Below are positions 1 through 8,521 of a stretch of DNA of 64,000 nt, one piece after another; the stretch's first letter is position 1; each line of letters opens with the position of its first letter. The notes beneath the pieces are model-generated. The model ran no database searches, had not been told where the DNA came from, and saw only the letters and a list, made by a program, of their open reading frames with translations. The position numbers were made by a program, and so were the translations under genes. The DNA is taken from assembly GCA_029238515.1 (NCBI GenBank), contig JAQWFW010000027.1, forward strand, positions 1-64,000, given 5' to 3'. This stretch comes from Flavobacteriaceae bacterium (GTDB taxonomy: Bacteria; Bacteroidota; Bacteroidia; Flavobacteriales; Flavobacteriaceae).

Positions 1-687
1 CCGTACTCTTTTGTGGTATGTATTATCTGAGGCACGTTTTTTTGGATATTTTATTTGGTGGGTAGAGTATTTCTTCTGCTCCAAATTTGTTAAAATCTCT
101 TCAGGATTATTCCCTAGATCTATTCCAATATCATTAACAAGTACCAATTCGCCATCATCAGTAATTTTGGCATAAAGGGATAATTCTGTGTACGCAGGAC
201 CTCTTTTAACCAATGCTCCACCAGAATTATTACAAACACCTCCAACAATAGAAGCACCAATGCATGAAGAGCCAATTACAGAGTGTGGTTCTCTACCATA
301 GGGCTCTAATAGATTCTCTAATCCAAATAAAGTACTTCCAGACAACCCAATAATTTGCTGTCCTTCATTGATGACGTGTATACCATTGACACGCATTGTA
401 TTGATGATTACTATTGGCCTGTCATAATCATACCCGTAAGGCGTAGATCCACCTGTAAGTCCTGTATTAGCTGCTTGCATAATGACGATAAGATCATGTG
501 AAACACAAACCTCTAAAAGCTTCCAAATTTCCAATAAGGTAGCTGGTTTAGCAACAGCCAAGGCCTCACCTTCTCCGTATCGCCAGCCCTTAGAATACCT
601 TTTTTTGTTCCAATTTGCTGTTAGGATGTATTTCGCACCAGAAATATTTTTTAAATCTTGAATGATGTTATACTTCATTTGAGTCAT
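1..687 (-). CDS. dld: Quinone-dependent D-lactate dehydrogenase, N-terminal part (runs off window)
   Basis: This is an open frame of 229 codons on the minus strand that leaves the window at base 1; it is absent from the ORF track because it has no stop here. The translation follows the E. coli Dld pattern almost block by block: KGWRYGEGEALAV, a LIVMQAANTGLTGGSTP stretch typical of the FAD-binding PCMH fold, then GREPHSVIGSSCIGAS and GGVCNNSGGALVKRGPAYTE. The family oxidises D-lactate to pyruvate at the inner face of the cytoplasmic membrane and passes electrons to quinone. I chose the ATG at 687 (MTQMKYNI); a second ATG nine bases downstream is possible. The substrate-binding and membrane-binding C-terminal half (about 340 residues in the family) lies outside the window, so integrity of the whole gene cannot be judged. 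Confidence 0.9.
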   Translation of the reverse strand, partial: MTQMKYNIIQDLKNISGAKYILTANWNKKRYSKGWRYGEGEALAVAKPATLLEIWKLLEVCVSHDLIVIMQAANTGLTGGSTPYGYDYDRPIVIINTMRVNGIHVINEGQQIIGLSGSTLFGLENLLEPYGREPHSVIGSSCIGASIVGGVCNNSGGALVKRGPAYTELSLYAKITDDGELVLVNDIGIDLGNNPEEILTNLEQKKYSTHQIKYPKKRASDNTYHKRVR

Positions 688-840
688 TTTACAGCCGATA
701 AAAAGATTTTTTTTGGAATGATTTACAATTCTTAAAGATATGAAATTTGAAGAACCTACTTTATATTACACGAATTAAAAAGATTGGTATGTTTTTTGTT
801 TCAAGTGTTTATCTTTACTGTCATTAACCAGTGCACCTAT

Positions 841-1491
841 ATGCAACGATTTTTAATTTATATTTTTTTTTTTATTGGGTTACAATTATGTAATGCGCAA
901 CCTGAAACAGCTCGAAAAACATTGCGGATTAAGGCAAAAGAAATAGGAAAGATCGATGAAAACTCATCATCTATACTAGAACTTTCACCCATAAGAGGAT
1001 TAACAACGAAGGATGTAAAAATAACAATGGGCATCCCTCCCATTGATGGTTTTTCGAAAAAAGAACGAAGTATTTCAGCTCATCGAGATGTGGTGGATCC
1101 CACATGGGAAATCAAACAAAAGTTTAGTGAAAATCAGAAAGATGTATCTAAATATGGAAAAGATTATTATTTGGGCAACATAAAAACAAAATCAAAATAC
1201 ATACGCATCGTATGTCGTGACCATGAGTATGAAGATGGTGACCGTATTAAATTGATGCTCAATAAAGTTGTACTTCACCCTAATATTGTTCTTAGAAATT
1301 CGGGCTATGTGATGGATATAGAACTGGACGAGGGGCTAAATTCTATACAGTTTTATGCCTTAAATGAAGGGACTTCTAGTCCCAATACTGCAGAACTTAA
1401 AGTTTATGACGAAAATGGAAGCATTATTGGCTCCGGACAATGGTTATTGACCACGGGTTATAAAGCCAATTTGATGGTATTACTACAATAA
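841..1491 (+). CDS. Secreted protein of unknown function
   Basis: The ORF track opens at a TTG (784), but the ATG at 841 gives a clean signal peptide, MQRFLIYIFFFIGLQLCNA followed by Gln, so I take that as the start (216 residues). The mature part has no membrane segment or cysteine pattern that points to a function. Its C-terminal half (SKYIRIVCRDHEYEDGD, LDEGLNSIQFYALNEG, AELKVYDENG) alternates polar and hydrophobic residues as in a beta-sandwich, and resembles conserved secreted proteins I have seen unnamed in other Flavobacteriia. It has its own upstream region divergent from dld and is followed by a 199-base gap of very AT-rich DNA. Probably periplasmic or surface exposed; role unknown. 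Confidence 0.65.
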   Translation: MQRFLIYIFFFIGLQLCNAQPETARKTLRIKAKEIGKIDENSSSILELSPIRGLTTKDVKITMGIPPIDGFSKKERSISAHRDVVDPTWEIKQKFSENQKDVSKYGKDYYLGNIKTKSKYIRIVCRDHEYEDGDRIKLMLNKVVLHPNIVLRNSGYVMDIELDEGLNSIQFYALNEGTSSPNTAELKVYDENGSIIGSGQWLLTTGYKANLMVLLQ

Positions 1492-1690
1492 AAAATAACT
1501 AATATCAACAACGCTTAAAAACTAAATATTGGAAAATTAGGGCTTGATCTATTTTCATTTTTTAAGTTAATTTTTTTAATTTTAATTAATTAAAATTAAA
1601 ATTATCAAAGATAATTTAATTTTTGGATGGTTTTTTGGATATAAAGCACAATATATTTAAATTTACACTTTAACTTTAAAAATTTAATCA

Positions 1691-2515
1691 ATGAAAAAAA
1701 TTACTTTTAAATTACTTTTGCTTTTGTTCGGCATTACAGCTCATTCACAAACCACATTGTGGTCAACTGATTGTGAAGATTATGGTACTGCAGATTACTC
1801 TGTGGTGGATTTAGATGGCGATGGAAATGGTTTTTCACCAATAGATTATGGACCTGTGGGTGGACCAACAGATTTTAAATTTTTCTCGGAATCGTGGAGT
1901 ACAACGACATTTTTAGCTCTAACTCCTGACAATTGGCTCTTTAGCCCCGAAGTGACTTTTGCTAATGATACCGAAAGTGTCACTATTTCTGCGGACGTTT
2001 TTGCGCAAGACACAAGTTGGCCAGCTGAAAAATTTTCTATTGGGTTGTATGATTTTGTTTCAGATACACAATATGACTTTCACACTGAAGTATTGACTTC
2101 AGCTGATAATCAAGAATCTCCAAAAACTGTTTCGATAACAATTGGAAGTTCGGTTACTGATTTTTCAGGATTAACATTAAGAATGTTTGTGAGACATTTT
2201 GATTGCTCTGATAATTTTAGATTTATTGTAGATAATATGTCTGTATCTACTAGTTCATCAGCTGGTATTGAAGATTACGAAGCTAAAGCGTTTAAAGCGT
2301 TCCCCAACCCTGTAGCGGATATGCTTACAATTCAAGGGAATTTACCAATCGATCAAGTGGAAGTATTTAACCAACTTGGCCAAAGAGTTCTTACAGTAAG
2401 GGAAAATGCTTTACAAAACAACCAGATTGACTTAAGTCGTTTAAACGCTGGTATTTATTTTGTAGAAATTACTTCTGAAACGAAAACTGAAACTTTACGA
2501 GTTGTTAAGAAATAA
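1691..2515 (+). CDS. Secreted choice-of-anchor J protein with T9SS type A sorting domain
   Basis: The protein has 274 residues. Residues 1-19 are a signal peptide (MKKITFKLLLLLFGITAHS). Residues about 20-190 look like a cleaved-adhesin/choice-of-anchor J lectin-like domain: WSTDCEDYGTADYSVVDLDG, a DNWLFSP motif and SVTISADVFAQ. Residues about 205-274 form a Por secretion (type IX) C-terminal domain, recognisable by KAFPNPVADMLTIQG, VEVFNQLGQRVL and LNAGIYFVEITSE and ending in VVKK. Proteins with this tail cross the outer membrane through the type IX system and are usually anchored to surface polysaccharide. The adhesin-like domain suggests binding rather than catalysis. It is transcribed alone, ending at a strong hairpin terminator shared with the convergent mnmE gene. 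Confidence 0.85.
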   Translation: MKKITFKLLLLLFGITAHSQTTLWSTDCEDYGTADYSVVDLDGDGNGFSPIDYGPVGGPTDFKFFSESWSTTTFLALTPDNWLFSPEVTFANDTESVTISADVFAQDTSWPAEKFSIGLYDFVSDTQYDFHTEVLTSADNQESPKTVSITIGSSVTDFSGLTLRMFVRHFDCSDNFRFIVDNMSVSTSSSAGIEDYEAKAFKAFPNPVADMLTIQGNLPIDQVEVFNQLGQRVLTVRENALQNNQIDLSRLNAGIYFVEITSETKTETLRVVKK

Positions 2516-2536
2516 CTTTTTAGTTGAATAAAATTA

Positions 2537-2568
2537 AAAGCACCACAAAATTGTGGTGCTTTTTTTGT
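2537..2568 (+). terminator. Bidirectional intrinsic terminator
   Basis: A perfect inverted repeat, AAAGCACCACAA and TTGTGGTGCTTT, is followed by a run of seven T. It lies between the convergent sorting-domain protein gene and mnmE and can serve both directions, since the opposite strand also ends in a U-rich run. Confidence 0.85.
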
Positions 2569-2577
2569 TAAAAAGAT

Positions 2578-3966
2578 TTATTTCCCAATACAAAAATTAG
2601 CAAATATATTCCCCAAAAGGTCGTCCGTAGAAATCTCGCCTGTAATACGCCCAAAGTGATAAAGCGCCTCTCGGATGTCTATGGCCAAAAGATCGCCAGA
2701 AAGTCCTGTTTGCAACCCTTCTTGAACTTTTTGAATATTAGTTAATGCTTCACCTAAAGCATCATAATGGCGTGCATTGGTGATGATGGTGTCGTTGTTG
2801 CGGAGTTGTCCACCATGCACAAGATCCAAAAGCTGAGTTTTGAGTGCTTCTACCCCCTCGCCTGTTTTGGCACTCATGTGTAATGGTTCAAGTTCAGAAA
2901 AGACTTTGGATACCAATGCTTTGTCTGCTAAATCCATTTTATTCAGCACCACAAGCGCTTCTTTTTCAGGGTATTGTGCTTTGGTATATGCAACAGAAGA
3001 CAATACATCGGCAGCATTAGATTTTGAAATTACGGAAGCATCAATCAATTGAATAATAACTTGCGATTGCGCCATTTTTGTAAAGGTTTTTTCAATTCCG
3101 ATAGCTTCTACAGTATCATCGGTTTGACGAATTCCTGCAGTATCAATAAAACGGAATTTTATACCTTCAATGATGAGTTCGTCTTCAATAGCATCACGCG
3201 TCGTTCCGGCTATATTACTCACAATGGCTTTGTCTTCGTTTAAAAGTGCGTTGAGTAACGTAGATTTTCCAACATTAGGCGCACCAACAATAGAAATAGG
3301 CACTCCATTTTTGATGACATTTCCTGTCGAAAAAGAATCAATAAGGTATTTTAAAACCTTTACAATGCGTTGCAATAAATCTTCAAATTGTTGCCGGTCG
3401 GCAAAAGCGACATCTTCTTCTGAAAAGTCCAGTTCTAGCTCAATCAATGAAGCAAAATTGAGTAACTCTTGACGTAAGGTTTTAATTTCAGAACTAAACC
3501 CACCGCGCATTTGTTGCAAAGCGATTTGGTGCGCTGCTGCACTGTCACTCGCAATCAAATCGGCAACCGCTTCGGCCTGACTCAAATCCATTTTTCCATT
3601 GAGAAATGCACGTAAGGTAAACTCCCCTGCTTCAGCAGCACGGCACCCTTTTCGGATGAATAATTGCATGATTTCTTGTTGTATGTAACTACTGCCATGA
3701 CACGAAATTTCGACGACATCCTCACCTGTATACGATTGAGGATTTTTAAAAATACTCACTAATACTTCATCCAGAACTCGATCACCATCGACAATATGTC
3801 CCAAATGCACCGTATGGGTTGGTTGGTTTAAAAGGTCTTTGTTGTGAATGGATCTGAACAGTGTATTAGAAATACTTAAGGCATCTGGGCCAGAAACACG
3901 AAGTACAGCGATTGCACCAGCTCCAGAAGCGGTGGCAAGGGCTATGATGGTATCGTGGTGCGTCAT
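2578..3966 (-). CDS. mnmE: tRNA modification GTPase MnmE
   Basis: MnmE, with MnmG, builds the 5-carboxymethylaminomethyl group on uridine 34 of tRNAs reading split codon boxes. The track begins at a TTG (3984), but the family start is MTHHDTIIALATASG, placing the ATG at 3966 (462 residues, normal length). The N-terminal folate-binding domain shows GAIAVLRVSGPDA and SYTGEDVVEISCHG. The G domain follows from about residue 220 with GAPNVGKST (P-loop), GTTRD, DTAGIRQ and NKMD. The protein ends FCIGK, the invariant C-[IVL]-GK motif carrying the catalytic cysteine. The gene is monocistronic and convergent with the secreted protein to its left. All key motifs are present, so it should be active. Confidence 0.97.
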   Translation of the reverse strand: MTHHDTIIALATASGAGAIAVLRVSGPDALSISNTLFRSIHNKDLLNQPTHTVHLGHIVDGDRVLDEVLVSIFKNPQSYTGEDVVEISCHGSSYIQQEIMQLFIRKGCRAAEAGEFTLRAFLNGKMDLSQAEAVADLIASDSAAAHQIALQQMRGGFSSEIKTLRQELLNFASLIELELDFSEEDVAFADRQQFEDLLQRIVKVLKYLIDSFSTGNVIKNGVPISIVGAPNVGKSTLLNALLNEDKAIVSNIAGTTRDAIEDELIIEGIKFRFIDTAGIRQTDDTVEAIGIEKTFTKMAQSQVIIQLIDASVISKSNAADVLSSVAYTKAQYPEKEALVVLNKMDLADKALVSKVFSELEPLHMSAKTGEGVEALKTQLLDLVHGGQLRNNDTIITNARHYDALGEALTNIQKVQEGLQTGLSGDLLAIDIREALYHFGRITGEISTDDLLGNIFANFCIGK

Positions 3967-4053
3967 GCAAAAAACTTTTGACAAAAATATTAATATTCTA
4001 TCAAACCAAAGGAGTATTGAAATTTAATTTATTTTTGCAAAAAAACTATAACA

Positions 4054-5196
4054 ATGAATTTACGTCATTTATTTATATCATTTATCATTTTAGGATTTTC
4101 TTATGGGTGTAAATCATCTGAAAACTCAGACAAAACATACACAATAAATGTTCAAGCTGATGGTGTCTACGATGGTATTCGTGCTTATCTCAATCGAAAT
4201 GAGAATGGCAAAAATGTAACGGCCACAGATACCGCTATAGCCATCAACGGTTCGTTCTTGTTTAAAGGCGATTTTGAAGCACATGAAATGCGTTCTTTGA
4301 GTATTGATGGCATTAGAGGTCAAGCATTTTTTGTTTTGGAATCAGGAGAGACAAACATTGTAGCCTACAAAGACAGTATTCAGCAATCGAAGGTAACTGG
4401 TGGACACAATAATGATGCTTTTAACGCTTATAAATCTGGTTATGAACGTATTACAAATAAATTGAATGGCTTAAGAAAAGAGTTCTCTGCAGCAAGAGAG
4501 AATCCAGAGTTGATGAAACAACTGCAAAGCCAGAACAATGCACTTCGTGAAGAAATGAAAAATTATGGATTTACATTTTTAAAAGAATATCCAAACTCAG
4601 ATTTTTCATTGATGCTTTTAGAACTTGTTACAGCGCAAAAATCATTTGATGTAGCAGCAGCAAAAGATGTTTTGGCTTTGATGAGTGAAGAATTGCTTAG
4701 CAAGCCCAGTAATTCAAACAAAGTACTTAAAATTCAGCAGAAAATAGATGCAGCTGAAGCGGTAAGTTCCATTGCTATTGGTGCATTGGCACCAGATTTT
4801 ACAGCACCAAATCCAGAGGGTAAATCCATAACAATGAACGCTATTAAAGGAAAAATAACCATCATCGATTTTTGGGCGTCTTGGTGTAGACCTTGTCGTG
4901 TGGAAAATCCGACGTATGTGCGTCTTTATGAGGAATACCACGATAAAGGATTAGAAATTATCAGTGTTTCCTTGGACCGTCAAAACCAAAAACAACGCTG
5001 GATAGATGCCATTGAAAAAGACAAACTCACTTGGTATAATGTGTCCAATTTGAAATTTTGGAACGATCCTGTTGCTAAACTTTACAATATTACTTCGATT
5101 CCTGCCGCATTTATTGTCGATGAGCAAGGGGTCATTATTGCAGAGCGTTTACGTGGCCCAGCACTTGAAGCAAAAATTGCTGAGCTTCTAGATTAA
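4054..5196 (+). CDS. TlpA-family thiol-disulfide oxidoreductase lipoprotein (DUF4369 type)
   Basis: The protein has 380 residues. A lipoprotein signal ends at Cys19 (IILGFSYGC-KSSEN). Residues about 28-130 match the DUF4369 beta-rich domain often found at the front of Bacteroidota TlpA proteins, followed by a helical linker (about 135-235). The thioredoxin domain occupies about 250-380 and contains FWASWCRPC, i.e. a redox-active CRPC pair, plus the cis-proline region ITSIPAAFIVD. Such proteins act in the periplasm as reductants of cysteines, for example in cytochrome c maturation. The exact client cannot be read from the sequence. The stop codon overlaps that of the convergent rhomboid gene by a few bases, leaving no room for a terminator. 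Confidence 0.88.
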   Translation: MNLRHLFISFIILGFSYGCKSSENSDKTYTINVQADGVYDGIRAYLNRNENGKNVTATDTAIAINGSFLFKGDFEAHEMRSLSIDGIRGQAFFVLESGETNIVAYKDSIQQSKVTGGHNNDAFNAYKSGYERITNKLNGLRKEFSAARENPELMKQLQSQNNALREEMKNYGFTFLKEYPNSDFSLMLLELVTAQKSFDVAAAKDVLALMSEELLSKPSNSNKVLKIQQKIDAAEAVSSIAIGALAPDFTAPNPEGKSITMNAIKGKITIIDFWASWCRPCRVENPTYVRLYEEYHDKGLEIISVSLDRQNQKQRWIDAIEKDKLTWYNVSNLKFWNDPVAKLYNITSIPAAFIVDEQGVIIAERLRGPALEAKIAELLD

Positions 5197-5834
5197 AGCT
5201 TGTTGTTGTATTTCAAATAAAGCAACCAAGCAATAGGTGCGGCTAGTAAAAGAACAGCCCACAAGTGTATTTCGAGTACCCATGGTGCAACAACAATTGT
5301 TAGGGCATAGCCACCAATTGCTCCGCCAAAATGTGCATCATGACCTATGTTTCCAAGTCTTGTTTTCATGCCATAAATAGAAAAGAGCAAATACCCTACT
5401 CCTACGACATAAAATGGAATAGGAATCGGAATAAAATACAAATACATACTCATTCCGGGATTAAGCAATATAGCCGCATACACAATACCAGTAACAGCAC
5501 CACTTGCCCCAACAGCACTGTAGTTTGGTTGGTTTTTATTAAAATAAAAAGACAACAGATTTCCAGACAATAAACCAATGAGGTAAATTAAATAGAAATT
5601 AAACACCCCCAATTCCATAATAATGATGTCTGCAAAAAAATAAAGCGTTATCATATTGAACGCGAAATGTTTCCAATCGACATGCAAAAAGCCAGAACTA
5701 ATCCAACGTTTTGTTTCTCCACGTTGCAATGCTCCAACATTAAATTTATACTGCTCAAAAAAAGAATAATCACGAAAACCGCGCATAGAAATCAAAAGAT
5801 TGGCCGCAATAATGATAAGGGTGTGGATGTTCAT
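5193..5834 (-). CDS. Rhomboid-family intramembrane serine protease
   Basis: A 213-residue polytopic protein with six hydrophobic segments. It carries the catalytic GASGAVTG box (nucleophile Ser) about residue 107 and the partner histidine in HDAHFGGAIGGY about residue 165. The W-x-R-like loop is represented by SGFLHVDWKHFAFNM, where the WKHFAFNM stretch fits the HxxxN of active rhomboids. These proteases cleave membrane-spanning substrates within or near the lipid bilayer, and the substrates here are unknown. A TATCTTTG element lies in the short gap to the divergent acyltransferase gene. Length and motif set are normal. Confidence 0.92.
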   Translation of the reverse strand: MNIHTLIIIAANLLISMRGFRDYSFFEQYKFNVGALQRGETKRWISSGFLHVDWKHFAFNMITLYFFADIIIMELGVFNFYLIYLIGLLSGNLLSFYFNKNQPNYSAVGASGAVTGIVYAAILLNPGMSMYLYFIPIPIPFYVVGVGYLLFSIYGMKTRLGNIGHDAHFGGAIGGYALTIVVAPWVLEIHLWAVLLLAAPIAWLLYLKYNNKL

Positions 5835-5897
5835 AAAGTAAAGTTATAAAATCAGACAAAATAAATTATCTTTGTGGCGTAAATTTAAGACTAATTT

Positions 5898-6770
5898 ATG
5901 CAACTATTGGCCTTTGTGCTCATCTATCCCTTGTTGTGGTTTATATCCATTCTGCCTTTTCGTTTGTTGTATGCAGTTTCCGATCTACTGTTTGTAGTGC
6001 TCTATCATATTGCAGGTTACCGCAAAAAAACAGTGATTGAAAATTTAAAGCTTGTTTTTCCTGAAAAAACAGAAGCAGAACGCAAACGTATCACCAAAAG
6101 ATTTTATCATCACTTGTGTGACATGATTTTAGAATCCATCAAATCAATGTCCATCAGTCTCGAGGATATGAAAGCACGGTACAAATTCACCAATATTGAA
6201 CTGGTAAAAGAATTTGAAAAGCAAAATAAAAGTATTGTTTTGATGTGCGCCCACTATGGAAGTTGGGAATGGATTTTTATCATTCAAACTTATGTGAAGT
6301 ACCGTGGATATGCGATTTATAAGCGATTGAATAACAAGTATTTTGATAAGCTTGTTCGGGGCATAAGAGCACGGTATAACAGTTATTTGGTCACTACAAA
6401 AGAAACCATCCCTACCCTAACCGAAAACATGAAGAATGGCGTTTTGACCATGAATGGATTTGTGTCCGATCAAACGCCAAAAAAAGAAAAAGCTTTTCAT
6501 TGGAACACCTTTATGGGTATTGAAGTTCCTATTCATACCGGTGCAGAAATGTTGGCCAAAAAATTGGATATGCCTGTTCTGTTTTTCTCTGTAAAACGCA
6601 TCAAGCGTGGATTCTATGAAACAACTTTTCAAACTTTGGCCGAACAACCAAAGGCATTTAAAGATTATGAAATTACCGATGCGTTTATGAAATTGGTGGA
6701 GCAACAAATCCATGAAGCCCCTGAATACTATTTATGGACACATAAGCGTTGGAAACACCGTAGAGTTTAG
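5898..6770 (+). CDS. LpxL/HtrB-type lipid A acyltransferase family protein
   Basis: A 290-residue protein with an N-terminal membrane anchor (about 1-38). The acyltransferase H-x4-E signature is seen as AHYGSWEW about residue 120, and the motif around NGFVSDQTP corresponds to the second conserved block. The family transfers secondary acyl chains onto lipid A precursors at the cytoplasmic face of the inner membrane. Flavobacterial members are usually annotated only as lysophospholipid acyltransferase family, so acceptor specificity is uncertain. A TATCTTTG sequence at 5867-5874 fits the Bacteroidota -7 box, without a convincing -33 box. The gene converges with the DUF2200 pseudogene five bases downstream. 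Confidence 0.88.
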   Translation: MQLLAFVLIYPLLWFISILPFRLLYAVSDLLFVVLYHIAGYRKKTVIENLKLVFPEKTEAERKRITKRFYHHLCDMILESIKSMSISLEDMKARYKFTNIELVKEFEKQNKSIVLMCAHYGSWEWIFIIQTYVKYRGYAIYKRLNNKYFDKLVRGIRARYNSYLVTTKETIPTLTENMKNGVLTMNGFVSDQTPKKEKAFHWNTFMGIEVPIHTGAEMLAKKLDMPVLFFSVKRIKRGFYETTFQTLAEQPKAFKDYEITDAFMKLVEQQIHEAPEYYLWTHKRWKHRRV

Positions 6771-6774
6771 GAGG

Positions 6775-7152
6775 TTATTTAGCTGTTCTTAGTGTTTTTT
6801 CAAGTTGTCGCCCTTTGGCCAATTCATCAATAAGCTTTTCTAGTTGTCGACAGCGTTTATAGACGTCAAACTCCTCCGCGATGTCTTCAATACGATAGCC
6901 ACAAACAACGCCTTTAATCAAATGCGCATTGGGGTTAATTTTTGCCTTTTCAAAAAACGTTTTATAGGTTACTTTTTTATCAATAAGTGTTTGTAAAGTC
7001 CCTTCATCAAAACCAGTAAACCATTCTAAAACATGATGAAATTCTTCTTTAGTTCTACCATTTTTTTCCAATCTATTGAGGTATAATGGATGCAAAGACC
7101 ATTTGGGCCACCTTTTCGTTTTTTTCTGGTGTAACTTTCGTGTTTTTTTTAT
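6775..7152 (-). pseudogene. DUF2200 family gene, frameshifted near its 5' end
   Basis: The 106-residue ORF in the track starts at a TTG and reads HPLYLNRLEKNGRTKEEF through LIKGVVCGYRIEDI to KLIDELAKGRQLEKTLR, which is the DUF2200 family minus its first 20 or so residues. Those residues are present just upstream in another frame: KNTKVTPEKNEKVAQMVFAS, then out of frame and stop. Joining the two frames restores the usual MVFAS-x-x-PLYLNRLEKNGRT order, so bases appear to be missing about 7090-7095. The frame also lacks a start: GAT followed by eight A would become an ATG start (MKKNTKVTPEK) if one G were restored at about 7150. Two lesions make a pseudogene most likely. The family's function is unknown. 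Confidence 0.75.
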
Positions 7153-7304
7153 CGGATTGGTAACGGTTTTGGCTATGATTTCGTTGCGTGGTCGAGCCGT
7201 TTAGAAAATAGGTCAACGAAATACACGATTTAACGCGCGTGATTCTCCAAAAAAGCCGTAAAAAGCAATGAATTATAGCCGTTGTTGTGTTTAGTTGTTT
7301 TTTT

Positions 7305-7490
7305 ATGTCCGAAGCGGATTTGCATAATAACAAAATCAATGTTCTTAGATTATTAAATAATAATTCTATAGAGGATTGTATTTCGGTTTTAGAAAACGCC
7401 ATAGAAGATTTAAAAAAAATCGGTTTAGCAAGTCTTTTAAACATTAGTGACGAATGTTACGATTTATTGGAAAAAGATATTCCTAATTAG
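7305..7490 (+). CDS. Small hypothetical protein (61 residues)
   Basis: From the ATG at 7305 the frame encodes a 61-residue acidic, leucine-rich, mostly helical peptide (SEADLHNNKINVLRLL, SIEDCISVLENAIEDLKKIG, ECYDLLEKDIPN). I do not recognise the family. It has no signal peptide or membrane segment. In its favour are amphipathic helix periodicity and a T-rich leader. Against it are its size and location in a patch of orphan DNA overlapping the opposite-strand frame upstream of the DUF2200 pseudogene. It could be a remnant of a longer gene. Confidence 0.35.
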   Translation: MSEADLHNNKINVLRLLNNNSIEDCISVLENAIEDLKKIGLASLLNISDECYDLLEKDIPN

Positions 7491-7560
7491 GAATATTGTT
7501 TATGTCGTGCTGAATTTTAAGTCTAGATAAAACGTCAGTCAAATCTTTTTCTATTATTGT

Positions 7561-7815
7561 TTAGTTATCCGATATTATAACTTTAACGAACCAATTATTT
7601 CCTTGTTCAAGTTTCAAGTCATTCTCTACAAAATAATCTTTATTGTTCATATAACGAGACATATTTATAGGTGTTCGTTTTGTGGTCTCTGGAACTGCTT
7701 TAAGTTCCGTTATTTTAAACTCCTTTCCTTCTTTTCTGTATGGAAAATATGGTTTGTTTTTTAAGTAGTCAAACTCCGTAACAAGTTTTTCTGCTTTTGA
7801 TTTTGAGTAATTCAT
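7561..7815 (-). CDS. Hypothetical protein (84 residues)
   Basis: An 84-residue charged soluble protein on the minus strand, with an ATG start and a sequence that looks coding (KSKAEKLVTEFDYLKNKPYFPY, KEFKITELKAVPETTKRTPIN, NWFVKVIISDN). The composition, with several aromatic residues and a C-terminal beta-strand-like segment, is that of a small compact domain. I cannot place it in a named family. It lies 85 bases downstream of the membrane protein gene on the same strand and could be co-transcribed with it from the ECF-like promoter at 8.5 kb. No function is proposed. Confidence 0.5.
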   Translation of the reverse strand: MNYSKSKAEKLVTEFDYLKNKPYFPYRKEGKEFKITELKAVPETTKRTPINMSRYMNNKDYFVENDLKLEQGNNWFVKVIISDN

Positions 7816-7900
7816 ATTATATGTTATTTCTTGTTTTTAATTTATATACATAACTCCACCTTTTATCATCAGGTTTTATCCTGTCAAAAAACGCCAATAA

Positions 7901-8302
7901 TTAAGGAAATCCGTTTGTGAACTTTACTAATAAATCGCCTGAATTAAGTTTTTGATAATGCCATGAATACGGAAAACTCTCGGTCAGAATAAGTCTTGAT
8001 AGTCTTTTGTCAGTTTCTTTCATTGCTGGAACTAGGGATGCGTATGTATTTCCTAAAATTACAATAGGAATTCCAACAATAGAAACAAGTATTCTAAGAA
8101 TAGGTGCTTTTTCATAAACATACGATAACCCTACTAATGGATATAAGAACAATAATGACCATACCAAGTTTAACGGGTACACCAATAATCCAAAAGTTAT
8201 ACTTATTAAAATCCCAAGAACAAACTTTGTCACAATTTGAACTGGAATAACAACTATACTTATAAGTCCTAAAATTATTTCTAATATTCTGTTTGTTATC
8301 AT
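7901..8302 (-). CDS. Hypothetical multi-pass membrane protein (133 residues)
   Basis: About 100 of the 133 residues are hydrophobic, in three to four segments (roughly 5-25, 27-50, 50-66, 70-92), followed by a polar tail (ETDKRLSRLILTESFPYSWHYQKLNSGDL). No catalytic motif is visible. The tail, with its Tyr-Ser-Trp-His-Tyr cluster, may be the conserved functional part. The gene is the first well-supported frame downstream of the ECF-like promoter at 8522-8547, with a 220-base leader between them. Expression under envelope stress would suit a small membrane protein, but that is inference. I do not recognise the family. Confidence 0.6.
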   Translation of the reverse strand: MITNRILEIILGLISIVVIPVQIVTKFVLGILISITFGLLVYPLNLVWSLLFLYPLVGLSYVYEKAPILRILVSIVGIPIVILGNTYASLVPAMKETDKRLSRLILTESFPYSWHYQKLNSGDLLVKFTNGFP

Positions 8303-8521
8303 TTTCTTTTCCCTCTCATTCTATATTACTTCCACACAGTAGTTGTTTTAATTAAACACAACTATATAAATATACGCAATGCTTATATCCAATCTTTATA
8401 AGGTTCGTATATCATTTTTAGGGATGTTTTGCTATACTCTTGTAAATCAATACAATAGCTTGTTTTTTTGGCGTATATTAATTTTCCAAAAGCTAAGCTT
8501 TTAAACTTCCCTGTTGTATTG
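8303..8521 (-). other. 219-base leader region with hairpins and an ORF remnant
   Basis: This gap separates the ECF-like promoter from the membrane protein gene. On the minus strand it contains a perfect hairpin (AAAAGCT-T-AGCTTTT), a longer-range pairing CAATACAA with TTGTATTG, and a second hairpin AGTTGT...ACAACT about 30 bases before the membrane gene. A frame ending at 8383 (KFKSLAFGKLIYAKK to YEPYKDWI) reads like protein, but its only start (GTG at 8526) sits inside the promoter -10 box, so I do not call it a gene. It may be a remnant or a structured 5' leader. Confidence 0.3.

Noticed and set aside
7073-7444. 123-residue minus-strand ORF
   Set aside because: Only its last 20 codons are meaningful, as the displaced N-terminus of the DUF2200 pseudogene; the rest overlaps the opposite small frame and has no protein-like pattern.
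7274-8362. Possible integron cassette-like or attC-like repeats around the orphan genes
   Set aside because: The short inverted decamers and hairpins do not give the paired core sites of attC, and no integrase other than housekeeping XerD is present.
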